DNA of 64,000 bases from Strix aluco. Lineage: Eukaryota; Chordata; Aves; Strigiformes; Strigidae. The notes under the pieces were generated by a model. It did not search any database, was not told the DNA's origin, and saw nothing but the letters and a program-made list of their open reading frames with translations. The DNA lies in contig NC_133948.1 in NCBI RefSeq assembly GCF_031877795.1, positions 11,020,948 to 11,084,947 on the forward strand. Reading direction: 5' to 3'. A program made the translations under genes and the position numbers. Positions 27,701-42,700 of the stretch are shown here, in pieces (positions within the stretch are counted from its first letter, which is position 1; each line of letters opens with the position of its first letter).

Positions 27701-30700
27701 AACAACCTGATTCAGGTAACCTGTTCACTTGCACTAAGAAAGAGGTATTGTGTGCTACAGACCTTCAGACATGATACAGCTGCTGTCTGAATTGCCACCC
27801 ACTCGCAGTGATGTTTTAGGTTACATATTTGTTGGGGGAGGGTTGAGAGAAGATGAGCATTACCTTCACAGTCTTCACTTTCATTTCAGTATGTTAGAGA
27901 TGCACTGAGCACACCTGTGCTAGAATCAGGAATAGCAGGTACTTTCAAACACTAAGCTGCCTAAAATAATCAAGGAACGGTAGTAAGATAACACAAGGAA
28001 CAACACTACTTTCTTACACTATTTGAAGTGGTGATAATGTGAAGACTGTTTGAGCTGGCTGTGTGCAGTTTGTAAGTTATGGCACTGATCTTGGCTGTAT
28101 GTGCTCTGGGCCAGAAGGCAAGATCCCATAAGCCTGATGAACAGGGTAGAGTTGCTTGCAAGTGCAGGCCAAGCTAAGGGTTTTTCCAGTAAAAACAGAG
28201 AGGGTGATGAGAAGAGTGCAGGGAAAAAAGTGATGTATGGACTGTTTCTAGTGTTATGAATACAGCTGATTTTAGCCTTTTAAAAAAAGTACTTTCAGAC
28301 CTTAAAACTATTGAATGAATATTTTTCAGTCCAGGTAACAAATGGCAGACTCTCAGTTCTGTTAAGCTAGTCTAGTTAATGTCAAAATTCACTGTGCTTG
28401 CAACTTTTACATCTGTGTTTAGTTCAGTAAAAACCAAGGACCTTCACTACTCACAAAATCATACTCTCATTGTGTAAAGTTTTATGTGTGTCTCTATGTT
28501 ATGGAATGTAATGGAATTCTGGACATCAGAGTATTATCCTAAATGGTTTCTGTAGTAATAATAAATACGATTTTTCATCTACATAAATACCAACAGCAAA
28601 ACTGTTGCATGTGTGAAAGAATGTGAAGAAAGTGTAGGACTTTAGAAATTTCTGGCACTGTGGCAATAAAATGGGCAGTTGTCTATGGGAAATGCTACAA
28701 CAACGGTTCCATGACATGGCATTGTGTTGCTCAGAATTTATTCAGTTATATCAGTTATAGAGCATCTGTTAATGATTCTAGTTGGTCTTTAACAGTTGTT
28801 GTATGACCTGGTAAAGAATTCACGAATTTTTAACTAAGTTCTGTTTCCTTGCTGGGTTGTAGATAAATTTTTTTGTACAGTAACGAGGCCTACTAACACT
28901 AAGAATTTATGCTGCGCATTTGCTTGCTTTGAATTGTTTGTATGTGGTATTACCAGAGAAATAACTAATTGGGAAATGATGGTGCAAGAGGAGTGTCAGG
29001 GTAGGGGAAATGATCTTCTACCTTTCCCCATATGAGTTGATCTAATCTGTAGGACTTTTACTGCCACTCATTGTGAGAAGCTGAGACTCAACTTTAGATT
29101 ATTTCCTTAGGATGAAATACATTACCAACTTTGGGTTGTTGGAAAGGATTCACACCTGATGTTTATTTTGTATCACTTTGCCTGTATAATGTGTGTTTCT
29201 TTATTAGATCGTAGACTGCAGCATGGCAGTCCAGGAAGAATCAAAAGAACCATACGTCTCCTCAGTGCTTCCATGGATTATCCTGCACAGGATCATCCAG
29301 TGTGAGGAAGAATCTTTTCGAACCCTTTGCTGCCAGCAGCAGCAGAACCAAGTAGAAGAAGGTGGGTTAATTAGTCACTTTTACATATTGGAGCTGAGCT
29401 CCTTGCCATCTTGCTCTGGAATGTAAATAGGAAAATACTTGTTTGTTGTCTTATCTTGCTGTCTGAAGGGAGTAGAGGGGTTTGCAAACATCACTTTCTT
29501 ATTACAGATGAAACTTGTTTTGTCAGATGAAGTGTTTGCTAGTTGGATTTAACTCATTTCTGAGCTACTTAAGTACTTACCAACCTTTTTCTTCCAGTGA
29601 GTCCTGATACCCCTATGTTGCCTTCTTCACTCATGCTGCTGAACACTGCTCATGAGTATTTGGGAAGAAGATCCTGGTGTTGCAATTCAGATGGTGCTCT
29701 TCTCAAGTTCTATGTAAGTGTTAGCATCATAGAATAATTGAGGTTGGAAGGGACCTCTGAAAGTCATCTGGCCAAGCCCCATCTCAAAGCTGAGAACAAC
29801 TTCAAAGTTATATTAGATTGTTTATTGCCTTGTCTTCATGTTAAAAATACACTTTTAAATCCACTTTCCTCCTTCTCCCAGGCAAAGTTTAATTTGAATA
29901 GCAAAGGCTTGTTATTGCAGACCATTGGTATGCTTTCTAAACAGGACTTCTTGTCAGACAAGAGATGCCTTTGGATAACCAACTCTGTACTATAAAAACA
30001 TCTTAAATGGGAATTAGTAAATGTCTACCTTGCCCTGAAAGAGAAAGCACTGGAAAAGTGTTAAGTGATTATTCAGAGTACTTAGGAGAAATGCAGCTCT
30101 GTATCAGCCACTGATCGTGATAAAACTTCAGTTGAATGACTTGAATTTTGTGGTGTTTAGCTTTGGAAGATGCATCTTCTGCTCTTTAAAAATAAACAGA
30201 GGTAATCACAGAATATGAGGTTGGAAGGGACCTCAAGGATCATCTGGTCCAACCTTTCTTGGCAAAAGCATGATCTAGACAAGCTGGCCCAGCCCCTGTC
30301 CAGCCGAATCTTAAGTGTCCAATGTTGGGGAATCCACCACTTCCCTGGGGAGATTATTCCAGTGGCTGATTGTTCTCATTGTGAAAAATTTTCCTCTTGT
30401 GTTCCATTGGAATCTCCCCAGGAATAACTTGTACACATTACCCCTTGTCTTTTCTATGTGGCTCTTTGTAAAAAGGGAGTCTCCATCTTCTTGTAGCCAC
30501 CCTTTAAATACTGGAACATGGTGATAAGGTCTCCCCTCCTCAGTTTGAAGCTAACAAAAATTTCTGGTGCTTATCAGCATTCATCAAGATGACTGGTAAT
30601 ATAGTAATTCGTCATTGTTGTATATTCTTTCCTGTGGTAAAATCAGAGGTTGTTTGGGTTTTATTTTTGGTAATGAACATATAAAAGTGCTTGCAGCTTG

Positions 30701-33700
30701 TGACCTGTGGAAAGGGAATACCTGAATACTGAATCTATATCCAGTTTTATCTTCTCCTTTTGTGTCTGGTAGCTCAGCCACACCCCTGCCCTACTTGCAG
30801 CAAAGGTTTACTCTGATTTAAATTCAAAATTTTATTTTAGATATTCAAATAGCATTTTACTTGGTAAGAACACTTAATTTTCAGCTGTCTTCTGAGAATT
30901 AAGAGTAACAATTCTAAACTCACAATTGTTGAAGGTGAGCAATCACCCCAGGTCTACTAGCTAGAGAGAGAGGGAGGGAGCATGAGGAACGTCAGGAAAA
31001 ATAACAGACAAAACAGAAAATCCCATCTTTTTTGCTTATCTCTCAAATGTCTTGCTGGAAGGTGAGCTGTCTGTGTGGATGGAGCATGCTTCCTGCTCCA
31101 ATATTTCAGCAGTGAGCATGGCTTTTGTCCCCCAACCAGGAGGTAAGTTAGGCAGGATGGAAATGGCAAACTTTGGGCAAGAGGTGTGTGCCATCTCAGC
31201 AGTGCGTTCTGGTAGGTGTGCACTTCAGTCTTTCTTCAAACACTTAGCAAAGTTTGCTGTAGGAGCAGATAACCAACCCTGGTTCCCCACAAGGAGTGTG
31301 ATGCCAGAAAGTAACCAAACCATAGCATGGAGAATGGGCCAGTTAATTCCCCAGAAATGAGTACCAAATATCTTGAGTGGAAAAACGGTGTTAAAGTGAT
31401 TGCCAATAATGTTGCATAGCTCTTCTTCGTGAGAGAGACCAGTTTTCTTGTATACCATGGCTTTACTTCTGCAGAGTTCAAATATTTGTTAAGGATTTTG
31501 CAGTTAATTAGATTTAACACTCATAATTGAAGGTATTAGAAACAGAATTCTACTCAGTTATGCATAGGTGAGACAGACATGACATGACAATGAAAACTTT
31601 TGCTTCCTCCCATGTATGTTAATCAGCCTCAATTAGACTCAGGCCTACTTTTTTTTCTCCCATTCCAATAACATGAGGATAAAAGGGATTTAAAATAAAG
31701 GACTGAAGGAGGAAAGGGAAAGGGAAATACTTAGTGTCGTATGTAGCCACTTCAGATGTTTCCTGTTGAACAATGCTGAATTCGTCATGAATTCATAATG
31801 TATAATACCTCTGAAGTTATGCAAAATTTAGATACTGCTAAAGATAACCATCCTGTGCTTTGAAGGATAATCTAATCATTCATATGAAGTAAAAATGCAG
31901 AAAAGACTTTTTTTTAAAGCTTTTGTGAAGCATTGCATAACTTATTTTATTCATTGTAGGCTTTTTCGTAGGTTTTGATTTTTGTTTTGTTGTTCTACTG
32001 AACACAAATGTTGGTAGGTCAAGATACAGAAAGAACTTGGGTGGAAGTCTTTATTTGTGCTGAAAGGGGTGGAGTGATTATCCTTGACATCCCTTATCAT
32101 GTTGTCAAAGATGTTATTATATGTAATTATAAAAACGGATGCAGCAGAGATGTGGATAGCTGGCAGCAAAGCTGAGCAACTCAGTACATGGACTTTTTTA
32201 TTTTTATAACAAAAAATACTATAACTGTTGCTTTCAGATGAAGCTTGAAGTGTTTTAAATTCGTATAAAACAAAATTAAATTTTTAAGGATATTTTTCTG
32301 TCATCAGAGACTGTGAGACCAAGTTTCAAGTATTAGTGACCTTTAAGTGAAATAATGTGGGTATAGTCTTTGATTTTAAAAATATGCTGAAGGGTGATTT
32401 TTTTCTCAGAAAGGCAATAATCATGCTCATTTATGTTCAGTAATCAAAATGATAGTCAAAAATATTAATTGTGAGAACTCAAAGAAAAGAAAAATTAAGC
32501 ATAATGAATGTAAGAAGAATGACAGCATACCTAAGTATTAGAATAAAAAAGTTATGTTCTGTGGAAGTCAGGTTTCTAAAATCTGGTAATAGAAATGAAC
32601 TCTTGAGTGTTTGATATAAAATTGAAAATAAATCTGAGAACAGTTTGTTTCCTGTCATAGTTCCTATTGTTCTGTGGACTTACCTAGCTGAGAAGAATAA
32701 TTGTTTTCTTCTGATTTTTCTCCTCTGTTTTGCTTCTTGCACCAATATTTTATGTTGTTTCTAGGATTTGAAAGAGAAGTAGGAATAACCAACTGGTCTG
32801 ATAGTGCTGTACATCATTCACAAGCTCAGAAAAACTGTAGTGTTACTTCTTTAAAACTGCTACTAAAATAACCTGGTGGGATTCCATATTGATATTGTCT
32901 CAGTGATTCTAAATAAGTAGCTCACTTTGCAGAACTGAATTTATCAAGTGTGATGTAAAGTTTGCATATTTTCAGTATAGGTAGATACTATTTAACATGT
33001 GAAAAAGAGCATATTTAAATGTCAGCCGGGAAAATTCAGTTTTGAATTTTGCGGTTAAACTTGGTTGTTTGTTTTTTCCAAATAGCCGAAGTAAAGATTT
33101 GCAGGCCATCATCTGTCCTCACTTATGTATCTGGAATGCTATTGATTGCTCCCAGACCGTGTGGTGTTACCCGGATTTGGTCCTGAAGCTATGATATATT
33201 TAGCTGTTCTGCTGTTGATAAATTTGACTTGTTTGATTATACCTGCCTTGATTTTATACCCCAGACTGAAAAAAATAGTAATTATATTGTTTTCATGTTA
33301 TTAACTAAATGTAACTTCAGATATACATACAGAGTTCATCTGTTGAACAGAGATGATGAGAATGAAGAATTACTTCAGTCCTTCACTTCCCTGCATCTGA
33401 GGGCTCTCCTTTGCTCGGTTGTTCAGATGGCTGTGTGAGAAGATTTAATATGCTCCAGAAATGGGTGTCTGGGCAGTAATGCTGTAGCATTATTAGATGA
33501 AAGGAGTTACCCATCCATTGTTGACCTTTTTATGATTATTCCTTGAGGTCTAGTTGTTACACCATAAAAGAAATTTCCCATGGTTGAAGGAGAATATTTC
33601 TATGTGTGTTGCTGTTTCCTCATTTATCCTTAGCTTAGAAATGGAAGCGCGGTCAGCTTTTTGCTGTGCAGAGAACTGACAGTCGGGGGTAGCCTGGCTG

Positions 33701-36700
33701 TTGGCAAAACCCAGATAATACTCATTGGGCTGTGCTCTACAGGGATATTTCAGTGGCACTTTACAGATTCAGCTTGACTTCACTGAGGTTTATTACCTTC
33801 AGCCAAGAGGAAATCATGATTAGTTCTGCATAGAGCTGCTCAGGAATCTCTTAATTTCCCTTCTCAGCACTCCCTGGAGCTTATTAGCCACAGCTCAGTG
33901 CCAGAGCCCATCTACCTCTGCATTTGAGCAGCAGTGTGTCTAGGACAGTAATTTAGACAGCTGGGAAGGATGGCACAGAGAGCCTGAGGGGTTCTGCAGG
34001 AGTCGACTCACCCTGGTAGGGCTGGAGCTAATGAACAGTGTTTGAACTGAGGCTGATTCAGTGTGGAACTATTAGATTATCTCTGCATCCTACTGTCCTC
34101 AGTCTCCCTGGCATTAGGAGCATAATGCTGATACACCTGAGTTGCCTCTGCATGGATCTGCCTTGGGGCCAGAGGGCTTATTAGCTCAGGCACTGTGCTT
34201 CATGAAAATAGATGGCCTGTTTCCAGACTCAGGCTTGCTCTCAGATGCAGTGCTCCCGAGTGATGAATCTAAATTGTGCCTGTATAGTGTGCCTGGATCC
34301 ACAGCCTGGGGAGTCTGATAGTATGCCCCGTGAACCTGGATAAACTACAGATAATTGAGAGCTCTGAATGTATTTACAGCTAGATCTTTGCAAATGTCAT
34401 CAGGTACTTTGAACAAAATCTTCAGTTGTCAGTCACAGAATCACCCACTTAAACTAAAATATAATATGGTATTATTGAGCACAATAATTTAGTTTTCAGA
34501 GACGAGAAGGTCTTGGATGGAAGGGTAAGGAAAGACTAAGATAAAATGGGATTAATTATTTGAAGAGAAAGGCAGCTTCAGGAATGTTAAACAAAGGTGT
34601 GGTCAAAGTCCAATAGTCAAAGTCTGAATTATTAAGAACAATTCTGGGTTACTGCCAAGAATTGAAAAGCTGAATAAGAACACAAGCAATTGTTTTGAAC
34701 ACTGTTCAAGTGAGAATTCTGGTACTGGTGTTAGATGTGATTTTTATACAAATCACATACTAGAAGTAGGAATATCATACTTCTGTTACAGTATCCTGTG
34801 ATGCTTATATCTCCTTTTCAACTTACTTATCTACACTTCTCGTAAAGTCCAAATGTTGTTTCTTACAGGAAAAGTAGTAGAAATAAGGTGTCTGCTGCGA
34901 CTCAGAGATGATGGCTGTGACTCAAAATTTCATTGAAGTGCCTTCTGAGAATTGTCTTTACTCTTATTTCTCAGGGTTTTGGCTGTTAATAAATGGTACC
35001 TTGTTCTTAGCACAGATCTCTTAAGCAGAAGAGAATTAACATCTTATAGTTAATCCTAGCACTTACAAACGAGCATCTTACATGTAGAATGACAGAATTT
35101 TGCGTTGTGATGATGTGCAATGTTTGTAGTGCGAGGAAAGCCAGTCATGATGAGAAGCTTCTTGTAGCATGCATCGAATGCATAAATAACTGAGTTTACA
35201 ATCCTAGATGTTGAAAAATGATAAATGGTGAGAACCAGGCAGCTAAAGTACTGTAGAAGTAATGAGCTGTTATACAAATTGCAAATAGGTGAATGTTTTA
35301 CATTTCCAATTTATGACTGCAAAATTTCAGTTGAGGAAACTTCTAAGTTAACCAGTGTGTTGAGGAATGGGTGTGGCTAGTTTGAAGAAGTCAGATCTTA
35401 CTAAAATGAATAAATGAAAGTTGATGGTTTCTATCAAAGGAAAAATGTTAAAGGAAATTATTTATAAGTTAACAGAACTCTCCTGGTAGTATACAGCTTA
35501 CTAAAACTTTAGAGGCAAACCACAGTGGAGAACTTGGTATTTTTTTGTACCCTTCAGTCTCCCAAATGACCATAGAAGCATTTCTCTTCTACCACCTCAA
35601 ATGAGTTTTCTTTAGATAAAACAGGTGCACTCTGATACTGAGGACACACACACGACATATTGCTGTTGGATGTGTAAGGTATTATGAATGTAATTTCTAC
35701 TTAAATATTTCATTTTTTAATTTGCATTTCATAGTGAAACGTGTTGGAATTGAGTCTTAAACCTCAGTGATTAAGTTTTGTTTTGGTTTGGTTTTGAAGT
35801 AAAGATCCAAAACCCCACTACAAAGATTATTGACTTCGAAATATCTTCCTGAAATGTGTTCTTTTTTGGTTTGCTTTTTAAGGAAGCTTAGTGAAAATTT
35901 TCAAAGAATTACCTTTTGTCTTTTGGCATTCCGTTGCAGTTTTCTTTAATGAATGTTTTAGAGTAATAGCATCTTCCAAAATGTGCTACTGATGGGTACC
36001 TTTTCTTGTAATATTGAAGTTAAAGATAGCAACTTGCTACAGTGTTTAGTCATTTGGGATCAATCCAGCCACTTTCTTTGGTGTGTAGCCATCTGTATAG
36101 TACTATTCATACTGTGCAATTCTATATTCCTTCTAGCCAGATTTTCATTACCCATCCCTTCTTTTTCTGCAAAGTCCTCTCCTTCACCCTTTTTCCATGT
36201 GGAGGAAATTGATGTTTGTGAATTAGGGCAGAAATTCTTCTGTGCCTTTTCCTTATTCAAGGGTTGACAAACTGTAGTGTTTATATTCACAGAAGCAACT
36301 TGGTGTGTAGTGGAAAACTTTGAATGATCTTAAGTCTGAAACATTAAGCTGATATCTCATTGATTAAAACAAGAGTTCATGAATTAACATAGGAAAAAAA
36401 ATAAAAGCACTTTATTGCAGTTACACTGCCATTGAAATTGCTCGTGTGAGACTAGATTACAGAAATATGGTTAATATGTGGTTGTAGTTGGGGAAAAGTA
36501 TGTGTAGTTTCTTAATGTTGTTTTCATCATCTGCTTTCAGACAATTAGCTTGTGGATGACTTTTTCATTGGTATTTGTGGTGTTGTAGGTTCAGGTACTA
36601 CAGAAAGAACTTGTAGCATCCACTTCTGAAGATACTCATCCATACAAAGAAGAGCTGGAAACAGCCTTGGAACAGTGTTTTTATTGTTTATATGGTTTCC

Positions 36701-39700
36701 CTAGCAAAAAAAGCAAAGCAAGGTACCTAGAAGAACATTCAGTACAGCAGGTAAGATATGTATTATTTAATGTCAGTGGAATATCCTGAAGTGTTGAAAG
36801 ATGCACCTTTGTTTGGTTTTAATGCACCTTAATATATTTTGGAGAAAGTTTATTTTTATTTAATTTTAAAATTTATGTATTTGACATATTGTAGAAAATA
36901 AACTAATTTAAAAATATGGAAGCCTTTGTGAGTATAGAGGGTCAAATATTTGAAATGAAATGCTTGTATAGTCTTGTTCACAGTAGTCTGCCATTTTGCA
37001 ACTATTGACAAATTGATTTTATTGAGCCATGACTTTCCTGTTTTCAACAGAGAAAGAAGTTCGAGTTTGAGGAAAATTAGAAAGAAAAAAAGTCAGCTTG
37101 AGAGAAGAAAACTTAACAGCCAGCCTTGCAGTTTATGAAAGTGAAAAATGTCACTGTTAAAAATTATGCAAGTAAACTATAATGTAGCTTGTTTTGAAAT
37201 CTATGATGGTAAATATCTGGTAGCTGTTTATGAGAAATGTGTGAAATTCAGTTGAGTTTGGGAGAACACCTACAGACTGCCTTGGGAAAATGGTTGTAGT
37301 ATTAAAGAGGGGACAGAAAAAGCAGGTCAGCAATCCTCTGCTTTGAAACATCGCTGATTTTGTTCAAAAGCCTCAGATGATTTTTGCATTTATCAAATGC
37401 AAGTTATCATAGAATTATAAATGAAAAACAGTTTCATACAAACAAAACAGTTGTCTGGCTCCTTTGAACAGACCTTTTAAAATACACAAATACTGTTCTG
37501 TTATCACTCATTGAATATTTGTGAATTCTGTCTCTGAAACTTACCTTTTAGAAAATTAAGATGATTAGTAAATGGGAATAACTAGGGAAGAGGGAAGTAT
37601 AAGATTACCCTCTGCCCAAAAAAGGAAAAGTCTGTTACATTTGGGCAATTCTGGATGAGAAAGTTCTTATTGAAATTTTTGACAAATTGTTTTTTAGTAA
37701 TGTGACTTCCCCGGTAGAGAAGCAAAAAAAAAGGAATAAGATGAACAATGAAAGGGGAAGAATTCAGTCTGGTAGAAGAGAACTGTATTTATTTTTTTAC
37801 TTTTCAAGAAGGAAAAGTGAAGGGAAAATGAGAAATAAATTCTGAAGGTACCTTTCTGTAGAGAGTTTGAAGATTTTTGAGTCTCAGAATTTTGTCTGAT
37901 TCCCATTTCATTTATTATTCTTTCTTGAACTTGAAATTGAAGGTGTAGAGCTTTTCTCCTCCATATCTTACTCATGATCTCAGTGTCCTCAGTGTCACTC
38001 AGGATGCTTGCAACTGATTCTTGTTTGTAAACAACTCTTCTGACCAACTCTTCTAAGCAAGTAGAATGGCTTTATTTTTCAGTGACATACACTGAGTTAT
38101 AAGCCCAATACCTTAGTCTTTTAAATCAGTGAGCAGTATGCTGCATTTGTGAGCAGCACAAATTAATGGTGCTTTTAGTTGTTCTGTTCTTGAGAGGATT
38201 GTTTCCTGCTAGAGTAATATGTATATTCTTATGAACTAGAAAAGTTATAGAAACTCATTGTTAGTAGACTTTTGAATTTTGGAATTTGAGATCATTTTTT
38301 TTCCCCTCTCATCTACTTCCCTCCTCAGGTTGATCTAACATGGGAAGATGCTTTGTTCATGTTTGAATATTTTAAGCCTAAAACTCTTCCAGAATTTGAT
38401 AGTTACAAAACCAGTACTGTGTCTGCTGATTTGGCCAACCTTTTGAAGAAGACTGCTACAATTGTTCCTCGAACAGACAAGCCTATGCTGAGCCTAGATA
38501 CTGTATCTGCCTATATTGAAGGAACATGCAGCAAGGTATAGTTAATTGCTTATAAAAAAAAAATAAATGAAAGGAATAAAAATTATTACTGTTATTTTTA
38601 TGTTGACTTTGAGATAGTTAGGGCAATGATTTATTCCATGATGCTGGATTTCCTCATGTAATTGCATTTAAATGAAATAAGAATGACACTACCGAAGCTT
38701 TTAGTCTTGAAATAGCAAGATGTAATATTGATTAGTACGGAGTGAGTATGAGATGTTCTTTAGTGTTTGTAAATACTCTGCGTATCTGTGGAATACTGTC
38801 ACTGTCTTCAATACCTTCATATTCTATGAAGAAAAGGCTACTTTCACTACAAGGAAGAAGTAAGCATGCAGCTCATTTAATATGAATTTTTTTTTAATGT
38901 AAACCTTACCCTTTTTTTTTTTTTCAGGCACCATCTCTTCCGGATGGTGCAGACTATTCTCCACCAGTGGTGACTGAGTTGTACTATCTTCTGGCGGACT
39001 ATCATTTCAAGAATAAAGAACAGTCTAAGGCTATTAAATTTTACATGCATGACATTTGTATTTGTCCAAACAGGTCAGTATTATTGAATCCTGCTGCACA
39101 TCATTCATTCTTCTCACTTCTTTCAGTACTGAAAAGCAGACAACAAAATATATTTATTTTGGTTTTAGGAGTTAAAAAAACCCAAACCACAAAGCCCGCC
39201 TGCAGTCCATTGTGGTGGGTTGATTGTATAATTAAGAGCATCTTTAAAACAATCCAACAGACAAAACAAAAACCAAAACCTGGTGTTAAATATTTGATTG
39301 TTTTGAAATTAAAACCAAAAAATGAAAGGGGAGGGGGGAAGCTAAGTTAAAATCAAGAATTACTGGGAAGGGCAAGGACTGAATCAATATTACTCTTTTG
39401 CACCTTTTGTGCTTTGTTTTGGCATTTTCATACATGACAAGGAATGAAAAATGTCACTGTTTCATAGCATAGCTATAGCACAAATAGCATTCTTTAATGG
39501 ATTAACTGTTTAGTCTGATTTCTTTCTTAAAGTATTGGTCTTGCTACTAGAGAACTACTCGGAGAATACAGGGTCAAGTAACATATTTAAGTGATATTTA
39601 AACTAAACCACCTGTTTCTTGATAATTTGCAACTTAGAAATGTCACCAAGATTAAGCTCTCATCTTAAAAATAAAGCATGTTTTAAATAACAGTCTTCTA

Positions 39701-42700
39701 AAATGAAATTAAATAATCTTAAAATTTACTGATTCAATATAGGGTTTACATATTAGATGTTAGCTATCATTTTAATTCTCCTTGAAGTTGGTAGATCGGG
39801 GTCAATGACAAAACCCCTCATTTGATAGATTTGAGACAAGAAAATTATTTCTAAATCCAGTCACATAAGAGACAAAAGGGAAGGTGAAGGCACAGAGCAA
39901 TTTTACATGTGAAATCTACAGAGGAAATAGCTGTAGTTTAATGCTATTGAATCTTCTAGTCTGGGAACTGTGATTTGCAGATTGCTAAAACTTTTGTTTG
40001 AAGCCTAATAAATTACCACCCCACCCCCCATTTTTCTGTAGTTTTGATACTTGAAAACCTAAATTCATAAATAAATGAGTGGAATGCATTTTTACTTTAA
40101 TATGTGACCTTTTGCTCAGAAGAGGCTTTATGTGGTAGCATAGTATTTATACCCCAGTCATATGAGATGTTACTTATTCACATGTCTGTATTACGGTTCC
40201 TCTTCCATTCCCCTCAGGAATCTGATTATTGAGGTCACGTGACCCAGAAATGGGTTTTCAGTTGATATCAGCAAGAAATTACAAGCAGAAATCTGAGAAC
40301 ATTATGATTATTCCTTTGATGTTAGAATCATGGTAAAATTGAAAAATTCCAGAGCCGCTGACCTGAGATATTAATGTGAGATTGTGGAATATGGAAACTA
40401 CTCTTCAGACTGTATTGTCAATGATCTAATAATCACAGGACTAGATCCTGAACAGTCCCTGCAATAAGCAATCTGTTGTTCATCAGAATTTTCCTACGTG
40501 AATGCATTTTGGATTTTGTGATTTTTATGTAGAAAAATGATGATGATGATGATAAAGATCATGCACAGTTCAGTCCAACAATACAAAATGTCATAGTGGC
40601 TGTCTGCTGGCCTGCAGAAGTAAAGGGTGACAGTGTTTGAACAGGACAGTGTGGTTACTGAGAAAAGAAATCAGTGGTAGTGCTGCCATTAGAAGTATAG
40701 ATATCCTATTTTTGCATGGCAAATAAACGGCATTTCATCTGTTTTTCATGTGTGAGTTACTGGGGGCAGTGCTTTATTAGGAAACCATTTGTAATAAAAT
40801 CAGTATGATTTAGCCTATATGGCCTCTGTTCCCCTGTAAGGGGAGGAGAAGATGCAGAAATCTGTTTTGAAAGAGCATTTCATGAAAGGAGGAGAAGGTT
40901 GCAGATACAACAAAATGGATCTTGTCTGTGGTATCCAGTGTCATGTTTAGGGGGGAGGTTGTTCATGTGTTATGTTCTTGCTTGCATAGGTTTGATTCAT
41001 GGGCTGGCATGGCTTTGGCTCGAGCAAGTCGTATTCAGGACAAGTTGAACTCTAATGAATTGAAAAGTGATGGCCCAATCTGGAAGCACTCTACTCCTGT
41101 CCTGAATTGCTTCAAGCGAGCCCTAGAGATTGACAGCTCAAATCTCTCCTTGTGGATCGAATACGGCACCATTTCCTATGCCCTACATTCTTTTGCATCC
41201 CGACAGCTTAAACAGTGGAAGTCAGAACTCCCCCCTGAAGTTGTGCAGCAGGTGGGATCTAACTGAGAGCAGTAGGAAATTTTTAAATATTTTTAAATGA
41301 TGTATTCTCACATAGTAACTTTTTAAATTAAATATTTACATGCTTTATACCACATATTAGACTGTATGTTTACTTAGTAAAATTGGAAATTCTAATATTC
41401 ATTCATATAAGCTGCTGGTGTCAGGCAGCATTTAGAGGGTTTTTTTCTTTCTTTTTCCTGTGTAAAATTAGATTGAGCCTGATCTTTGAATTATCTTTCA
41501 AAGGTGACACAAAATTATTGTAATCTTCTGGAAAGGGGAATTATATTTACCTTTCCTTTCTGTAAATGTCATACAATGTTTCCAGGAAAAGGTGAAATGT
41601 ATACATATTTAAATAGTGAAAAGATCAGAAATTACTCTGATATCTGTGTCCATATGTCATCTCTTGTATCTAAAGACATCCTTCCCTTTTTCTGTGTTTT
41701 TGGGCTATTTAGTTAAACAAAAGATCAAAATTAGGAGATTGATAGATTTTTCATAGACTAAGCTTTTATAAATTCATTAGCTCTTTATGTGTGATGATGA
41801 TGAAAAAGTTACAGTTATTATGAAGTTCATTGCCAAGCCAAAATGAGGAATTCTAAATACTCTCTGACAGCAAGGAGTTGCTAGGGGAAATGTTTTGTGT
41901 GTTGTTTTGGACCAGTAAACTCTTATTTCTGCCTTAATATTTGTAAGTCAGAATAGTTAGGTAGTCCAGAACTGGAAGCAAAATATAAAAAAGAAGTGCT
42001 GCTCCTGAGTATCTGTTGTAATTTGTAGAAACTTCTAGTGTTTGAACTATAGAGAATGGTATTTACAGCGAGCTGATGGGTCTTGCATGTGAGCTGCCTG
42101 TATAACTGTATTAATATTGCGCTTTCCGTAGACTCTTACACAGCATTTGACCCTCTAAGAAGAGAGGTGATGTAAGCATGCAGATTAAGGGAGAACAAAT
42201 GGTTTATTAAATAGGATGTTTGAAATGACAACTAACAATAGAGTTCTGTTGCTGAGGGTTATTACATCCAAGAGCTCCAAAACTAACTACTCGGGAAATG
42301 AAGGTATTATATTTTATGCCTTTGGTCTATCAAAAGTTTGGTCTTGCTGTCTTGCAACCTTTTGGCTGTGAGGGACTTGCTGAAGAATTCCAGGGATAAT
42401 ACTGCTGTTATTTCATATTATCAGGTACAGTACAGAGCAGCCATCTTAAATTGTGGATTAAATCAGAATCTTTATTTAGGACTACTTTAATCTTCCTTTT
42501 TTCAAGTGAATCTATTAAAAATGCATAATTTACTAAGAAAAGCTCTATTATAATGAAAGATAAATTGGAACAATATAATCTGCCTTCCAGAGATATATGT
42601 CTTCAGGAATGTGTTTGTCATAGAAAAGCTTTATTATTCTCTTCTTACAAAATATTTAGGAAAGGGAAGGCTATGTTATAGTTCTTGAAGTGCAACAAGT

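Larger units (their letters stand above)
29714..36588 (+). other. CABIN1: CABIN1 intron 19
   Basis: 6875 bp. It holds two minus-strand CR1 fragments (29727-29845 and 30206-30560) and an unexplained, less AT-rich block at about 33600-34350. The rest is AT-rich with no recognised gene. Confidence 0.75.

Noticed and set aside
41791-41867. Possible box C/D snoRNA in CABIN1 intron 23 (GTGATGA at 41791, CTGA at 41864)
   Set aside because: Spacing is plausible, but the C box is part of a GAT microsatellite and the flanks do not form the terminal stem.
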